Origin: Proteiniphilum acetatigenes DSM 18083
GTDB lineage: Bacteria > Bacteroidota > Bacteroidia > Bacteroidales > Dysgonomonadaceae
Assembly (NCBI RefSeq): GCF_000380985.1
Contig: NZ_KB905710.1
Location: 1-64,000, forward strand
DNA length: 64,000 bases
Direction of reading: 5' to 3'
In this document: positions 17,592 to 28,054 of the stretch, in pieces
Numbering within the stretch: the stretch's first letter is position 1
Layout of the letters: each line of letters starts with the position of its first letter
Notes under the pieces: generated by a model
The model's database searches: none
Told to the model about the DNA's origin: nothing
What the model saw: the letters and a program-made list of their open reading frames with translations, nothing else
Translations under genes and position numbers: made by a program

Positions 17592-17633
17592 GGATAACCT
17601 TTCTCACCACGTGGGAAAGGTTATCCTTTTTTA
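17592..17633 (+). terminator. Attenuator terminator in the leuA leader
   Basis: A 12-bp perfect stem, GGATAACCTTTC (17592-17603) with GAAAGGTTATCC (17615-17626), followed by TTTTTTA. It stands 27 bases before leuA and so would stop transcription ahead of the whole operon. Bases 17602-17608 on its left arm and loop can instead pair with 17547-17553, so the two folds exclude each other. Confidence 0.85.
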
Positions 17634-17659
17634 TAAAGCTAACAAAAACGTGAATAATA

Positions 17660-19147
17660 ATGGAACGTATTTATGTATTTGATACAACATTAAGAGATGG
17701 CGAGCAAGTTCCCGGTTGTCAGTTGAACACCATTGAAAAGATACAGATTGCTCAAACTCTTGAATTGTTGGGAGTAGATGTAATAGAAGCCGGTTTCCCC
17801 GTATCAAGCCCGGGCGACTTCAATTCGGTGGTAGAGATATCTAAAGCGGTCACCTGGCCCACTATCTGTGCGCTAACCCGTGCAGTGGAAAAAGATATCG
17901 AAGTAGCTGCCGAAGCCCTGAAGTATGCCAAGCGGAAGCGGATCCATACCGGTATTGGTACATCAGAGTCGCATATTAAATACAAGTTCAATTCCAACCG
18001 GGAGGAGATCATCGAACGGGCAGTAAAGGCGGTAAAGTGTGCCCGTCGTTTTGTAGACGATGTGGAGTTCTACGCCGAAGATGCGGGACGTACCGATAAT
18101 GAATATCTTGCCCGCGTAGTCCAGGCCGTGGTTAATGCGGGAGCTACCGTAGTGAATATACCCGACACGACCGGCTACTGCTTCCCCGACGAATACGGAG
18201 CAAAAATAAAGTATCTTATAGATAACGTAGACCTGAAAGATGCCATCCTCTCTACCCACTGTCATCAGGATCTGGGAATGGCTACTGCCAACACTCTTTC
18301 GGGCGTGATAAATGGGGCACGTCAGGTAGAAGTGACCGTCAATGGTATTGGTGAACGCGCCGGGAATACTTCTCTTGAAGAGGTGGTGATGGCACTGAAA
18401 AGTCATAAAGACCGCGGATTCGATACCAATATCAATACACAACATATCTATTCTGCCAGCCGGATGGTATCAAGCCTGATGAATATGCCGGTACAGCCTA
18501 ATAAGGCTATCGTAGGGAGAAATGCTTTTGCACACTCTTCGGGCATCCATCAGGATGGAGTACTCAAGAATGTCCAAACATACGAGATCATCAATCCTAA
18601 AGATGTGGGAATCGATGACAATGCTATAGTGCTGACAGCCCGTAGCGGACGCGCCGCACTGAAGAACCGTCTGTCGATCCTCGGGGTAAAGCTCGAAAAC
18701 GAAGAGCTGGATGAGGTATACCAGAAGTTTCTGGAAATGGCTGACAGGAAGAAAAGCGTTAACGATGATGATATCCTGATGCTGGTAGGCAAAGATGGAC
18801 GCCTCAACAGGATCAAAGTGGAATACCTGCAGGTCCTGTGCGGTATTGGCGTACGTGATGTGGCCAGTATAGCCCTGAACATTGCCGGCGAGCGTTTCGA
18901 AGCTACCGCAAGCGGCAACGGACCGGTAGATGCCGCCATCCGTGCCGTGAAAAATATCATCCGAAGGAAGGTGAAAATCCGTGAGTTCCTCATCCAGGCA
19001 ATTGACCATGGCAGTGATGATATAGGTAAAGTCCATATGCAGGTGGAACACAACAATATAGTATATTATGGTTTCGCGGCCAACACCGATATTGTGGCAG
19101 CCTCCGTGGAAGCATTTATCGATGCGGTGAATAAGTTTGTGGAGTAA
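17660..19147 (+). CDS. leuA: 2-isopropylmalate synthase
   Basis: 495 residues. First committed step of leucine synthesis: acetyl-CoA plus 2-oxoisovalerate gives 2-isopropylmalate. The N-terminal TIM barrel has [16 protein letters not shown], the [14 protein letters not shown] metal site and [29 protein letters not shown] follows. The C-terminal LeuA dimer domain (about 380-495) is the leucine-feedback region, with [14 protein letters not shown]. The start ATG lies just after the attenuator. First structural gene of the locus. Confidence 0.96.
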   Translation: MERIYVFDTTLRDGEQVPGCQLNTIEKIQIAQTLELLGVDVIEAGFPVSSPGDFNSVVEISKAVTWPTICALTRAVEKDIEVAAEALKYAKRKRIHTGIGTSESHIKYKFNSNREEIIERAVKAVKCARRFVDDVEFYAEDAGRTDNEYLARVVQAVVNAGATVVNIPDTTGYCFPDEYGAKIKYLIDNVDLKDAILSTHCHQDLGMATANTLSGVINGARQVEVTVNGIGERAGNTSLEEVVMALKSHKDRGFDTNINTQHIYSASRMVSSLMNMPVQPNKAIVGRNAFAHSSGIHQDGVLKNVQTYEIINPKDVGIDDNAIVLTARSGRAALKNRLSILGVKLENEELDEVYQKFLEMADRKKSVNDDDILMLVGKDGRLNRIKVEYLQVLCGIGVRDVASIALNIAGERFEATASGNGPVDAAIRAVKNIIRRKVKIREFLIQAIDHGSDDIGKVHMQVEHNNIVYYGFAANTDIVAASVEAFIDAVNKFVE

Positions 19148-19260
19148 TATACTAATGTGCCAATGAGAATAATATGCCAATGTGAATAATAAAAATAATA
19201 AGACTAATGTGAATGAAATGATAATTTTTCACTTTTCACTTTTAATTTTTAATTAAAAAA
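19148..19260. repeat. Word-repeat spacer leuA-leuC
   Basis: 113 bases made of repeats of AATGTGCCAATGAGAATAAT-like words, then TTTTTCACTTTTCACTTTT. No gene or terminator seen, so transcription should pass through. Confidence 0.55.
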
Positions 19261-20643
19261 ATGAAGACTCTTTTTGATAAGATATGGGATGCGCATGTGG
19301 TGGCGACGGTAAAAGACGGTCCCACCCAGTTATACATCGACAGGCATTTGTGTCACGAAGTGACCAGTCCCCAGGCCTTTGCAGGCCTCCGGGCACGTGG
19401 GTTGACAGTGTTTCGCCCAAAGCAGACTACACTGACGGCCGACCACAACATTCCCACGATGTGGCAGAACAGGCCTATTCGTGACTCTATCTCTCGTTTT
19501 CAGGTGGAAACGCTTGCCAGGAACGCGTCGGATTTCGGCCTGACCTATTACGGATTAAATAATCCCAGGAACGGGATCGTACACGTGATCGGACCGGAGA
19601 ACGGCTATACACAACCTGGAATGACTATTGTCTGCGGTGATAGCCATACTTCTACCCATGGTGCCTTTGGAGCTATCGCCTTCGGTATCGGTACCAGCGA
19701 AGTGGAAATGGTGCTGGCATCGCAATGTATCCTGCAGACGCGTCCCAAAACCATGCGGATCAATTTCGAAGGTAAACTGGACGAAAATGTAAGTGCTAAA
19801 GATATGGCGCTATATATGATCTCACAGTTGACTACCGGAGGTGCTACCGGCTATTTCGTGGAATATGCCGGCGAAGCGGTACGCAATCTCACTATGGAAG
19901 AGCGGATGACACTTTGTAACCTGAGTATCGAGATGGGCGCGCGCGGTGGTCTGGTCGCCCCGGATGAAACCACATTCAATTACATCAAAGGACGTGAGTT
20001 CGCACCCAAAGGAGAAAAATGGGAAAAAGCCCTGGCTTACTGGAAAACATTGAAGAGTGATGAGGGTGCCGTCTTCGATAAGGAGGTTACTTTCGATGTG
20101 ACGAAGATCCGTCCGATGATCACTTATGGAACCAATCCCGGGATGGGTATTCCTATCGATGGTACTATTCCACATCTGGATGAAATAGACGAAGCCGGAA
20201 AAATATCATTTGAGAAGTCATTGAATTATATGGGATTTGCTCCCGGTGAAAAGTTAGAAGGAAAACAGATCGATTATGTCTTCCTGGGAAGTTGCACCAA
20301 TGGCCGGATCGAGGATTTCAGGGTATTTACCAATTATGTGAAGGGTAAAAAGAAAGCCGGTAATGTGACAGCATGGTTAGTGCCCGGCAGTTGGCAGGTG
20401 CGCAAGCAGATTGAAGCGGAAGGACTCGACAAGATACTGGAAGAGGCCGGCTTCGAACTTCGTCAACCGGGTTGTTCTGCCTGTCTGGCAATGAATGACG
20501 ATAAGGTGCCGGCAGGTAAATATGCAGTCTCTACTTCCAACCGGAATTTCGAAGGACGACAGGGCCCGGGTGCAAGGACTATCCTGGCAGGCCCTCTGGT
20601 AGCTGCTGCTGCTGCGGTAAACGGAAAAATAACGGAACCGTAA
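19261..20643 (+). CDS. leuC: 3-isopropylmalate dehydratase large subunit
   Basis: 460 residues, aconitase-like. It isomerises 2- to 3-isopropylmalate with LeuD. The 4Fe-4S ligands are visible: Cys in FLGSCTNGR and the pair in [35 protein letters not shown] and [18 protein letters not shown] are substrate-site blocks. If the second synthase at 21466 makes citramalate, the same LeuCD would serve the isoleucine branch. Confidence 0.97.
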   Translation: MKTLFDKIWDAHVVATVKDGPTQLYIDRHLCHEVTSPQAFAGLRARGLTVFRPKQTTLTADHNIPTMWQNRPIRDSISRFQVETLARNASDFGLTYYGLNNPRNGIVHVIGPENGYTQPGMTIVCGDSHTSTHGAFGAIAFGIGTSEVEMVLASQCILQTRPKTMRINFEGKLDENVSAKDMALYMISQLTTGGATGYFVEYAGEAVRNLTMEERMTLCNLSIEMGARGGLVAPDETTFNYIKGREFAPKGEKWEKALAYWKTLKSDEGAVFDKEVTFDVTKIRPMITYGTNPGMGIPIDGTIPHLDEIDEAGKISFEKSLNYMGFAPGEKLEGKQIDYVFLGSCTNGRIEDFRVFTNYVKGKKKAGNVTAWLVPGSWQVRKQIEAEGLDKILEEAGFELRQPGCSACLAMNDDKVPAGKYAVSTSNRNFEGRQGPGARTILAGPLVAAAAAVNGKITEP

Positions 20644-20796
20644 ATTAATGTGCTGATTTACTGATTTGTGAATGTGCCGATTTATTAATGTGCCAATATG
20701 CCAATGAGATTAATAAGCTAATGAGAACTCAGAATTCAAAATTTTAAATCTTGAATTTTGAATCTGAAATCTGAAATCTTGAATTTTGAAAAAATA
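20644..20796. repeat. Word-repeat spacer leuC-leuD
   Basis: About 150 bases built from words such as AATGTGCC, CTGATTT and TTGAATTTTGAA with small variations, ending just before the leuD ATG. No gene. Confidence 0.6.
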
Positions 20797-21396
20797 ATGG
20801 AAAAGTTTCAAACAATAACATCAACATATGTGCCGCTTCCTATAGAGAATGTGGATACCGACCAGATCATCCCTGCCCGCTTTCTGAAGTCGACTACACG
20901 GGAAGGCTTCGGTGACAACCTGTTCGCCGACTGGCGTTATGATAAAGAAGGAAATCCTAAACCCGATTTCGTACTGAATAACCCTCTCTATTCGGGAGAA
21001 GTGTTGGTAGCAGGAAAGAATTTCGGGAGTGGAAGTAGCCGCGAACACGCCGCCTGGGCAATCGGAGGTTATGGTTTTAAAGTGGTGGTATCGAGCTTCT
21101 TTGCCGATATCTTCCGTAACAACGCCCTTAATAACGGTATCCTGCCGGTAGTCGTGAGTGAAAAATTCCTGAGCGAACTTTTTGTATCAGTGAATAGTAA
21201 TCCGCAGGCAACAGTGACGGTCAACCTTGAGGAGCAGACCATTTCGAATAACGAAACCGGTACGGTCGAGTCGTTCGAGATCAATTCCTACAAGAAAGAA
21301 TGCCTGATGAAGGGTCTGGATGATATCGATTTCCTTCTCTCCAACAGGGATAAAATCGAAGAATATGAGAAAAACCGTTTATTTGCGTACGAATAG
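20797..21396 (+). CDS. leuD: 3-isopropylmalate dehydratase small subunit
   Basis: 199 residues from ATG 20797 (MEKFQTITSTYVPLPIENVDTDQIIPARFL region). A longer frame reading back to 20758 would translate spacer words and is rejected. Landmarks are NVDTDQIIPARFL, GKNFGSGSSREHAAWA and FFADIFRNNALNNGILP. It forms the isomerase with LeuC. Confidence 0.96.
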   Translation: MEKFQTITSTYVPLPIENVDTDQIIPARFLKSTTREGFGDNLFADWRYDKEGNPKPDFVLNNPLYSGEVLVAGKNFGSGSSREHAAWAIGGYGFKVVVSSFFADIFRNNALNNGILPVVVSEKFLSELFVSVNSNPQATVTVNLEEQTISNNETGTVESFEINSYKKECLMKGLDDIDFLLSNRDKIEEYEKNRLFAYE

Positions 21397-21465
21397 ATTC
21401 CAGATTTAGAATTCTAAGTCAGCAAATCATCATATCAACAAATCATCACATTAACATAGGTTGTT

Positions 21466-23025
21466 TTGGGAGAAGTAAAGAAAATAGAAATCATGGATAC
21501 CACGCTTCGTGATGGTGAGCAGACCTCGGGCGTGTCTTTTGCTGCACAGGAGAAGGTGAGCGTGGTACGCCTTTTGCTCGAAGAGCTGAAGGTGGACCGT
21601 GTGGAAATTGCTTCTGCACGGGTTTCCGAAGGAGAATTCCAGTCCGTGAAGAAAATGGCGCAATGGGCGCATACGCATGGCTATATCGACCAACTCGAGG
21701 TACTCGGGTTCGTGGATGGCACTACTTCCCTGGAATGGATTGCCAATGCGGGATGTAAGGTGGTAAATCTGCTCTGCAAAGGTTCTTTGAAACATTGCAC
21801 CTATCAGTTGTGTAAATCGCAGGAAGAACATCTGGCAGATGTGAAGAACTCTATTGCTCAGGCGCAACGGATGGGATTGACGGTCAACCTTTACCTCGAG
21901 GATTGGTCCAACGGTATGCGCGACTCTAAAGAGTATGTATTCCAAATGATGGATGGGTTGAAAGATGAGGCGGTCACCCGTTTCATGCTGCCCGATACAT
22001 TGGGTGTGCTCAATCCCGATGAAACATACCAGTTCTGTTCGGAAATGATTATACGATATCCCAACCTTCATTTCGACTTTCATGCCCACAACGATTACGA
22101 CCTGGCCGTGGCCAATGTATACGAAGCCATCAAAGCGGGAGTGAAAGGCATCCATGTCACTGTGAACGGACTCGGTGAGCGTGCCGGCAATGCGCCGCTT
22201 ACCAGCGTAGTGGCACTTATCCATGACCATATGGGTTTGAGTTCCAATATCGATGAGTCGAAACTCTATAACGTGAGCAAGGTGGTGGAGAGCTACTCCG
22301 GTGTGCGTATCCCGAATAATAAGCCGGTGATTGGTGACAATGTATTCACTCAGGTGGCGGGTGTTCATGCCGACGGAGATAAAAAGAAAAACCTTTATTT
22401 CAATAACCTGATGCCCGAACGGTTCGGCCGTTTCCGCGAATATGCACTGGGGAAAAATGCAGGACGTTCCAATATCATTAAAAATCTGGAAGCCCTGGGT
22501 ATTGAACTCGACGATGAGGCGACACGCAAAGTAACGGCGCGAATCATTGAACTGGGTGACAGGAAAGAGATTGTCAACCTCGATGAACTCCCTTATATCG
22601 TTTCCGATGTGTTGAAGAACGGGATAGAAAATCAGGATATTAAAATGCTTAACTATTCACTCACGCTGACGGATGGACTCAGACCGACTGCTACGGTGAA
22701 AATATCGATAAAAGGAGAGATCTATCAGGAAACCGCAGCAGGAGACGGACAATACCATGCTTTCTCGAAAGCAATGTACAAGATATACAGAAAGCTTGAC
22801 AAACCGGCACCGGAACTGATTGACTATGTTGTAGTAATCCCGCCCGGTGGGAAAACCAATGCTTATGTACAGACAGTGATCACCTGGAAGTTCGAAGACA
22901 AGATATTCAAAACCCGTGCACTCGATATCGACCAGACGGTAGCAGCCATCAAGGCGACAATGAAAATGTTGAATATGATAGAAAGCGGGAATATTCCCAA
23001 TATGAATTATATGAGATTACCCTAG
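21466..23025 (+). CDS. Second 2-isopropylmalate synthase-family enzyme, possible (R)-citramalate synthase
   Basis: 519 residues from a TTG start; the next in-frame ATG (21493) falls inside the conserved [11 protein letters not shown] motif, so TTG is preferred. It has a TIM barrel with [28 protein letters not shown] metal site and GLGERAGNAPL, then a C-terminal LeuA-type regulatory domain (TAAGDGQYHAFSKAM). The barrel is clearly divergent from LeuA at 17660. In several bacteria such paralogues condense pyruvate with acetyl-CoA to citramalate, the threonine-independent route to 2-oxobutyrate and isoleucine. The absence of ilvA from this otherwise complete locus fits, but specificity cannot be read with certainty from sequence. 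Confidence 0.85.
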   Translation: MGEVKKIEIMDTTLRDGEQTSGVSFAAQEKVSVVRLLLEELKVDRVEIASARVSEGEFQSVKKMAQWAHTHGYIDQLEVLGFVDGTTSLEWIANAGCKVVNLLCKGSLKHCTYQLCKSQEEHLADVKNSIAQAQRMGLTVNLYLEDWSNGMRDSKEYVFQMMDGLKDEAVTRFMLPDTLGVLNPDETYQFCSEMIIRYPNLHFDFHAHNDYDLAVANVYEAIKAGVKGIHVTVNGLGERAGNAPLTSVVALIHDHMGLSSNIDESKLYNVSKVVESYSGVRIPNNKPVIGDNVFTQVAGVHADGDKKKNLYFNNLMPERFGRFREYALGKNAGRSNIIKNLEALGIELDDEATRKVTARIIELGDRKEIVNLDELPYIVSDVLKNGIENQDIKMLNYSLTLTDGLRPTATVKISIKGEIYQETAAGDGQYHAFSKAMYKIYRKLDKPAPELIDYVVVIPPGGKTNAYVQTVITWKFEDKIFKTRALDIDQTVAAIKATMKMLNMIESGNIPNMNYMRLP

Positions 23026-23136
23026 TAAAGTGGAAAGGTGGAAAAGTGGGAGAGTGGAAAGGTGATTAATCCCGATAAATCGGGACAAGTGCTGGTAATC
23101 AACAATTTGTAATTAGTAATTTGTAATTAAAATAAG
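23026..23136. repeat. Word-repeat spacer with CCCGATAAATCGGG hairpin, before leuB
   Basis: The spacer contains GTGGAAAGGTGGAAAAGTGGG-like words, a 22-base dispersed repeat at 23069-23090 (hairpin CCCGAT/ATCGGG) that recurs at 54853-54874, and TTTGTAATTAGTAATTTG. No gene. Confidence 0.65.
23069..23090 (+). repeat. Dispersed 22-bp hairpin repeat, copy 1
   Basis: ATCCCGATAAATCGGGAC followed by AAGT. The hairpin CCCGAT/ATCGGG is in the leuD-group/leuB spacer. An identical 22-base copy occurs at 54853-54874. Confidence 0.85.
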
Positions 23137-24204
23137 ATGCAACTAAACATAGCTGTACTGCCGGGCGACGGAATAGGTCCGGAGATAATGAAACAGGCGT
23201 TGAATATTACTTCGGCCGTTTGTGAAAAATTCGGCCATACTTTGACCTGCAAAGAGGCCATTGTTGGCGCCTGTGCCATTGATGCAACCGGGGATCCTTA
23301 TCCGGCCGAAACGCATGAACTCTGTATGCAGAGCGATGCTGTACTGTTCGGTGCTATCGGTCATCCTAAATTCGATAACGATCCCAACGCAAAAGTACGT
23401 CCCGAGCAGGGTTTGCTCCGCATGCGCAAGCAACTGGGACTCTATGGGAATATCCGGCCCGTAATGACCTTTCCTTCCCTTATCCATAAATCACCTCTGC
23501 GGGCTGATCTGGTGGAGGGTGCCGATTTTGTCTGTATCCGTGAACTTACGGGCGGCATGTATTTCGGACGACCCCAGGGAAGGAGTGAAGATGGCAATAC
23601 AGCTTATGATACGTGCGTCTATACGCGCGAAGAGATTGAACGTGTACTGCATCTGGCCTATAAGTTTGCCGGACAGCGACGTAAAAAAGTGACTGTGGTC
23701 GATAAGGCAAACGTCATCGCTACCTCCCGCCTGTGGCGCCAGATTGCACAGGAGATCGCACCCCAATATCCTGATATTGAAACCGATTTCCTCTTTGTGG
23801 ACAATGCTGCCATGCGTATCATCCAATGGCCCAGGAGCTTCGATGTGATGGTGACCGAAAACCTGTTCGGAGATATCCTCACCGACGAAGCGTCCGTGAT
23901 TACCGGCTCACTGGGATTACTCCCTTCGGCATCCGTGGGCTTACATACATCGCTGTTTGAGCCGATCCACGGATCCTATCCGCAAGCGACCGGTAAAAAT
24001 ATCGCTAACCCGCTGGCTATGATCCTATCTGCCGCCCTGATGTTTGAATATGGTTTCAACCTGATGGAAGAAGGAGCGCTTATCCGCGAAGCAGTCAACG
24101 CGAGCCTCGAAGCAGGAATCGTCACCGAAGATATCGCCGACGGCGGAAAGGCATACAGTACCTCTGACGTAGGGGAGTGGATTGAACGGTTTGTGAGAAA
24201 GTGA
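23137..24204 (+). CDS. leuB: 3-isopropylmalate dehydrogenase
   Basis: 355 residues. NAD-dependent oxidative decarboxylation of 3-isopropylmalate to 2-oxoisocaproate. Visible motifs are [10 protein letters not shown], the [21 protein letters not shown] substrate loop, [23 protein letters not shown], and the [14 protein letters not shown] metal site followed by [18 protein letters not shown]. It may also act on the citramalate-derived intermediate. Confidence 0.96.
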   Translation: MQLNIAVLPGDGIGPEIMKQALNITSAVCEKFGHTLTCKEAIVGACAIDATGDPYPAETHELCMQSDAVLFGAIGHPKFDNDPNAKVRPEQGLLRMRKQLGLYGNIRPVMTFPSLIHKSPLRADLVEGADFVCIRELTGGMYFGRPQGRSEDGNTAYDTCVYTREEIERVLHLAYKFAGQRRKKVTVVDKANVIATSRLWRQIAQEIAPQYPDIETDFLFVDNAAMRIIQWPRSFDVMVTENLFGDILTDEASVITGSLGLLPSASVGLHTSLFEPIHGSYPQATGKNIANPLAMILSAALMFEYGFNLMEEGALIREAVNASLEAGIVTEDIADGGKAYSTSDVGEWIERFVRK

Positions 24205-24374
24205 GAATGGGAGAGAATTGACAATTGACAATTGAGAATTGACAATGAATAATTTGTAATTAGTAAATCTCAAATCAAAGATCCTACATCCTAAACTGAC
24301 GTAGTCAATTAACAATCGGCGTAAGCCAAATTATGAAATCCGAAATCTTGGAATTTTGAATCTTGAATTTTGAA
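24205..24374. repeat. Word-repeat spacer leuB-ilvD
   Basis: 170 bases: CAATTGACAATTGAGAATTGACAAT, TTTGTAATTAGTAAA, and TTGGAATTTTGAATCTTGAATTTTG words (each shown only in part). No promoter match, gene or terminator recognised. Confidence 0.55.
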
Positions 24375-26219
24375 ATGAGTAACAAAAATATAAATAAGGG
24401 CGATTTACGTAGTGCGACCAGTACGCAGGGACGCCGTATGGCAGGTGCACGCGCGCTCTGGCATGCCAACGGGATGACGCGTGAACAGATGGGGAAACCG
24501 ATCATCGCGATCGTAAATTCCTTCACGCAGTTCGTCCCCGGCCATACGCATCTGCATGGAATAGGGCAGATGGTAAAGGCGGAGATCGAGAAGCTGGGTT
24601 GTTTTGCCGCTGAGTTCAACACCATCGCAGTAGACGACGGCATTGCCATGGGGCATGACGGTATGCTGTATTCCCTCCCGTCGCGCGACCTGATCGCCGA
24701 TTCGGTAGAGTATATGATCAATGCCCACAAGGCCGATGCTATGATCTGTATCAGCAACTGCGACAAGATCACACCCGGGATGCTGATCGCTGCTATGCGT
24801 TTGAATATCCCGGCTATCTTTGTCTCCGGAGGACCAATGGAAGCGGGTAAGATCGGCGACGAGCAGATCGACCTGATCGATGCCATGATCGAGTCGGCCG
24901 ACGAGTCGGTCTCCGATGAACGGGTAGCCCAACTCGAACAACTGGCTTGTCCTACCTGCGGATCCTGTTCCGGAATGTTCACTGCTAACTCCATGAACTG
25001 CCTCAATGAGGCGATCGGGCTGGCGCTTCCCGGTAATGGCACCATTTTGGCAACGCACGTCAACCGCAAACAGCTGTTCGTCGATGCTGCCCGCCAGATC
25101 GTAGAAAATGCTTACAGGTATTACTCCGAAGGAGATGATACGGTATTGCCAAGGAATATCGCTACCCGCGACTCTTTTCTCAACGCCATGACGCTCGATA
25201 TCGCCATGGGTGGCTCTACCAACACCATCCTCCATACACTGGCTATTGCCCATGAAGGGGGAATCGACTTCACCCTCGATGATATCGATGCTCTTTCACG
25301 TCGCGTGCCCTGTATATGCAAGGTAGCACCCAATTCGAAAAAATACCATATCCAGGATGTGAATCGTGCAGGTGGTATTATGGGAATTATGAACGAACTG
25401 GCAAAGGCCGGCCTGGTAAATACCTCAGTACACCGCGCCGACGGGCGCACTCTGGAAGAGGCATTAAAAGAATATGATGTTACCAACGGAAATCCGGGTG
25501 AAGAGGCATGCAGGATCTATTCTTCCGCTCCCGGTAACCGGTACAATATTGTGATGGCTTCACAGAATGCGCAGTTCAAAGAGCTGGATACCGACAGGGA
25601 GAACGGATGTATCCGCAGCGTAGAACATGCCTATACCAAAGATGGCGGGCTGGCTATCCTGAAAGGGAATATCGCTGAAAAAGGCTGTGTGGTGAAAACT
25701 GCCGGCGTAGATGAGAGTATCTGGAAATTCAGCGGCAAAGCCAAAGTATTCCATTCTCAGGACGATGCCTGTACGGGTATTCTTAACGGAGACGTACAGG
25801 CTGGCGATGTGGTGGTGATCGTGTACGAAGGGCCTAAAGGTGGTCCCGGTATGCAGGAGATGCTTTATCCCACGTCTTACATTAAAGCCAGACACCTTGG
25901 GACTGAGTGCGCCCTGATCACCGACGGGCGTTTTTCGGGTGGTACTTCGGGACTCTCCATAGGCCATATCTCTCCCGAAGCGGCTGCCGGCGGAAGCATC
26001 GGACTGGTACGCGAGGGAGACATCATCGAGATAGATATCCCTGCCCGTTCCATCAACTTAAAAATTAGTGATGAAGAACTTCAGGAAAGAAGAAGAGAAG
26101 AAGAGGCAAAAGGAGAAAACGCCTTCAAACCCCAACGCGACAGAGTGATTTCGAAAGCATTAAAAGCATATGCCGCTTTTGTAAGCTCAGCCGATCTGGG
26201 AGCGGTAAGAATCATTTGA
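24375..26219 (+). CDS. ilvD: Dihydroxy-acid dehydratase
   Basis: 614 residues from ATG 24375 ([16 protein letters not shown]); a TTG four codons earlier is spacer-derived. It dehydrates 2,3-dihydroxy-isovalerate and -methylvalerate. Iron-sulfur ligands are in [12 protein letters not shown] and [50 protein letters not shown] are family signatures. Common to the valine, leucine and isoleucine branches. Confidence 0.97.
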   Translation: MSNKNINKGDLRSATSTQGRRMAGARALWHANGMTREQMGKPIIAIVNSFTQFVPGHTHLHGIGQMVKAEIEKLGCFAAEFNTIAVDDGIAMGHDGMLYSLPSRDLIADSVEYMINAHKADAMICISNCDKITPGMLIAAMRLNIPAIFVSGGPMEAGKIGDEQIDLIDAMIESADESVSDERVAQLEQLACPTCGSCSGMFTANSMNCLNEAIGLALPGNGTILATHVNRKQLFVDAARQIVENAYRYYSEGDDTVLPRNIATRDSFLNAMTLDIAMGGSTNTILHTLAIAHEGGIDFTLDDIDALSRRVPCICKVAPNSKKYHIQDVNRAGGIMGIMNELAKAGLVNTSVHRADGRTLEEALKEYDVTNGNPGEEACRIYSSAPGNRYNIVMASQNAQFKELDTDRENGCIRSVEHAYTKDGGLAILKGNIAEKGCVVKTAGVDESIWKFSGKAKVFHSQDDACTGILNGDVQAGDVVVIVYEGPKGGPGMQEMLYPTSYIKARHLGTECALITDGRFSGGTSGLSIGHISPEAAAGGSIGLVREGDIIEIDIPARSINLKISDEELQERRREEEAKGENAFKPQRDRVISKALKAYAAFVSSADLGAVRII

Positions 26220-26264
26220 GAAAAAGATTTACAATTTTAGGTTCAAGTTTAAAGAGAAGAGTGT

Positions 26265-28019
26265 ATGAACAGAGATAATCAAACTCCATTAACTACACCC
26301 CTTTCCGTGGAGACGGAAACCATTCCGGGGAGTGAAGTACTTATTCGCTCCCTGATCGCCGAAGGAGTAGATACCATATTCGGCTATCCGGGTGGAGCTA
26401 TCATGCCTGTATTCGATGCTTTGTACGATCATAAAGACAAGATCAGGCACATACTGGTTCGTCATGAACAGGGCGCGCTCCATGCAGCGCAGGGATATGC
26501 ACGGGTCTCGGAAAAGGTGGGGGTGGCCCTCGTAACATCCGGCCCGGGGGCAACCAACGCGATTACCGGTATCACCGATGCAATGATGGATAGTACACCG
26601 TTAGTGGTGATCTCGGGACAGGTCAATTCCACTCTGCTCGGCTCTGATGCTTTTCAGGAGGCCGATGTGATTGGTGTTACGCAACCCATCACCAAATGGG
26701 CTTATCAGGTACGTCGTGCCGAGGATATTGCCTGGGCCGTATCGAGGGCGTTCTACATCGCTTCGAGCGGCCGACCCGGTCCGGTGGTGCTCGATATCGC
26801 AAAAGATGCACAGGTACTGAAATGCAATTATACCTACCAAAAAACCACTTTTTTGCGGAGTTATCATCCGCTGCCGGAAGTAGAAGAAGACAAAATAAAG
26901 ATGGCAGCCGACCTTATTAACAGCGCTAAAAAGCCATTTGCTCTGGTAGGGCAGGGGGTAATCCTCGGTAATGCCGAAGAAGAATTACGCGCTTTCCTGG
27001 AAAAAGGCGGTATCCCCTTTGGATCTACTATCCTGGGACTATCGGCTATACCCTCTGATCATCCTCTGAATCGAGGTATGCTGGGTATGCACGGGAATGT
27101 AGCTCCCAATATCAAGACAAATGAATGTGATGTGTTGATCGCTATCGGTATGCGGTTTGACGATCGGGTGACGGGCGACCTGAAGACTTATGCCAAACAG
27201 GCGAAGGTGATCCATTTCGATATTGATCTGGCCGAAATGGACAAGAACGTGAAGACCACCGTGAAAGTACTGGGCGACGCTAAACAGACGTTACCAATGG
27301 TAACCAGGCTGATCGAAAAGAAATCGTATCCTGAATGGCTCGAAGAATTCAAACCCTATGAACAGAAGGAATACGATTGCATCATAAAAAATGAACTCTA
27401 TCCTGAAAATGGAGGAGAGATAAAGATGGGCGAAGTAGTGAATAAAATCACCGAAGCCACACAAAACAAGGCAATTTGCGTGACCGATGTGGGACAACAC
27501 CAGATGATGGCTACCCGTTATTTCAAGTACAATCAATCGCGCAGTATGGTTACATCGGGCGGATTGGGTACGATGGGATTCGGCCTGCCCGCCGGTATCG
27601 GTGCCAAATATGGCGCACCCGACAGAACGGTTTGCATCTTCGTGGGTGACGGGGGACTGCAGATGACGATCCAGGAATTTGGCACCATTATGGAGTATGG
27701 TATAGATGTGAAGATCATTCTCCTGAACAATAATTATCTGGGGATGGTACGCCAGTGGCAGGAACTCTTTTTTGACGAACGCTATTCGGAAACACACCTT
27801 AAAAATCCTGATTTTATCAAGATTGCTGATGCATACAATATCAAGGGACGGAAAGTGACACAGCGCGCAGAACTCGATGCCGCTATACAGGAGATGCTCC
27901 AACATAAAGGGGCATACCTGCTCGAAGTGGTGGTGGAAACCAAAGGGATGGTTTATCCGATGGTGCCTGCCGGAGGTAATATTACCAATATTATGTTGGG
28001 GAACGGATACACGCTGTAG
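26265..28019 (+). CDS. ilvB: Acetolactate synthase large subunit
   Basis: 584 residues. ThDP enzyme making 2-acetolactate or 2-aceto-2-hydroxybutyrate. The catalytic Glu is in VRHEQGALHAAQGYAR; TSGPGATNAITGI, GRPGPVVLDI, and the ThDP motif GDGGLQMTIQEFGTIMEYGIDVKIILLNN are present. The N-terminal 20 residues before EVLIRSL are variable. Partner small subunit follows 35 bases later. Confidence 0.96.
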   Translation: MNRDNQTPLTTPLSVETETIPGSEVLIRSLIAEGVDTIFGYPGGAIMPVFDALYDHKDKIRHILVRHEQGALHAAQGYARVSEKVGVALVTSGPGATNAITGITDAMMDSTPLVVISGQVNSTLLGSDAFQEADVIGVTQPITKWAYQVRRAEDIAWAVSRAFYIASSGRPGPVVLDIAKDAQVLKCNYTYQKTTFLRSYHPLPEVEEDKIKMAADLINSAKKPFALVGQGVILGNAEEELRAFLEKGGIPFGSTILGLSAIPSDHPLNRGMLGMHGNVAPNIKTNECDVLIAIGMRFDDRVTGDLKTYAKQAKVIHFDIDLAEMDKNVKTTVKVLGDAKQTLPMVTRLIEKKSYPEWLEEFKPYEQKEYDCIIKNELYPENGGEIKMGEVVNKITEATQNKAICVTDVGQHQMMATRYFKYNQSRSMVTSGGLGTMGFGLPAGIGAKYGAPDRTVCIFVGDGGLQMTIQEFGTIMEYGIDVKIILLNNNYLGMVRQWQELFFDERYSETHLKNPDFIKIADAYNIKGRKVTQRAELDAAIQEMLQHKGAYLLEVVVETKGMVYPMVPAGGNITNIMLGNGYTL

Positions 28020-28054
28020 AATTACCAATTACCAATTACTAATTACCAATTAAA
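28018..28054. repeat. Word-repeat spacer ilvB-ilvN
   Basis: The 35-base gap is AATTACCAATTACCAATTACTAATTACC-like, the reverse complement of the words at 6783-6823 and close to 51655-51680. Confidence 0.6.

Noticed and set aside
17460-17660. Metabolite riboswitch (for example leucine or T-box type) upstream of leuA.
   Set aside because: No T-box sequence or specifier loop was recognised; the Ile/Leu/Val-rich leader frame explains the terminator better.
20758-20796. Upstream extension of leuD.
   Set aside because: The extra codons are translated spacer words (NLKSEILNFEKI-like), not conserved protein.
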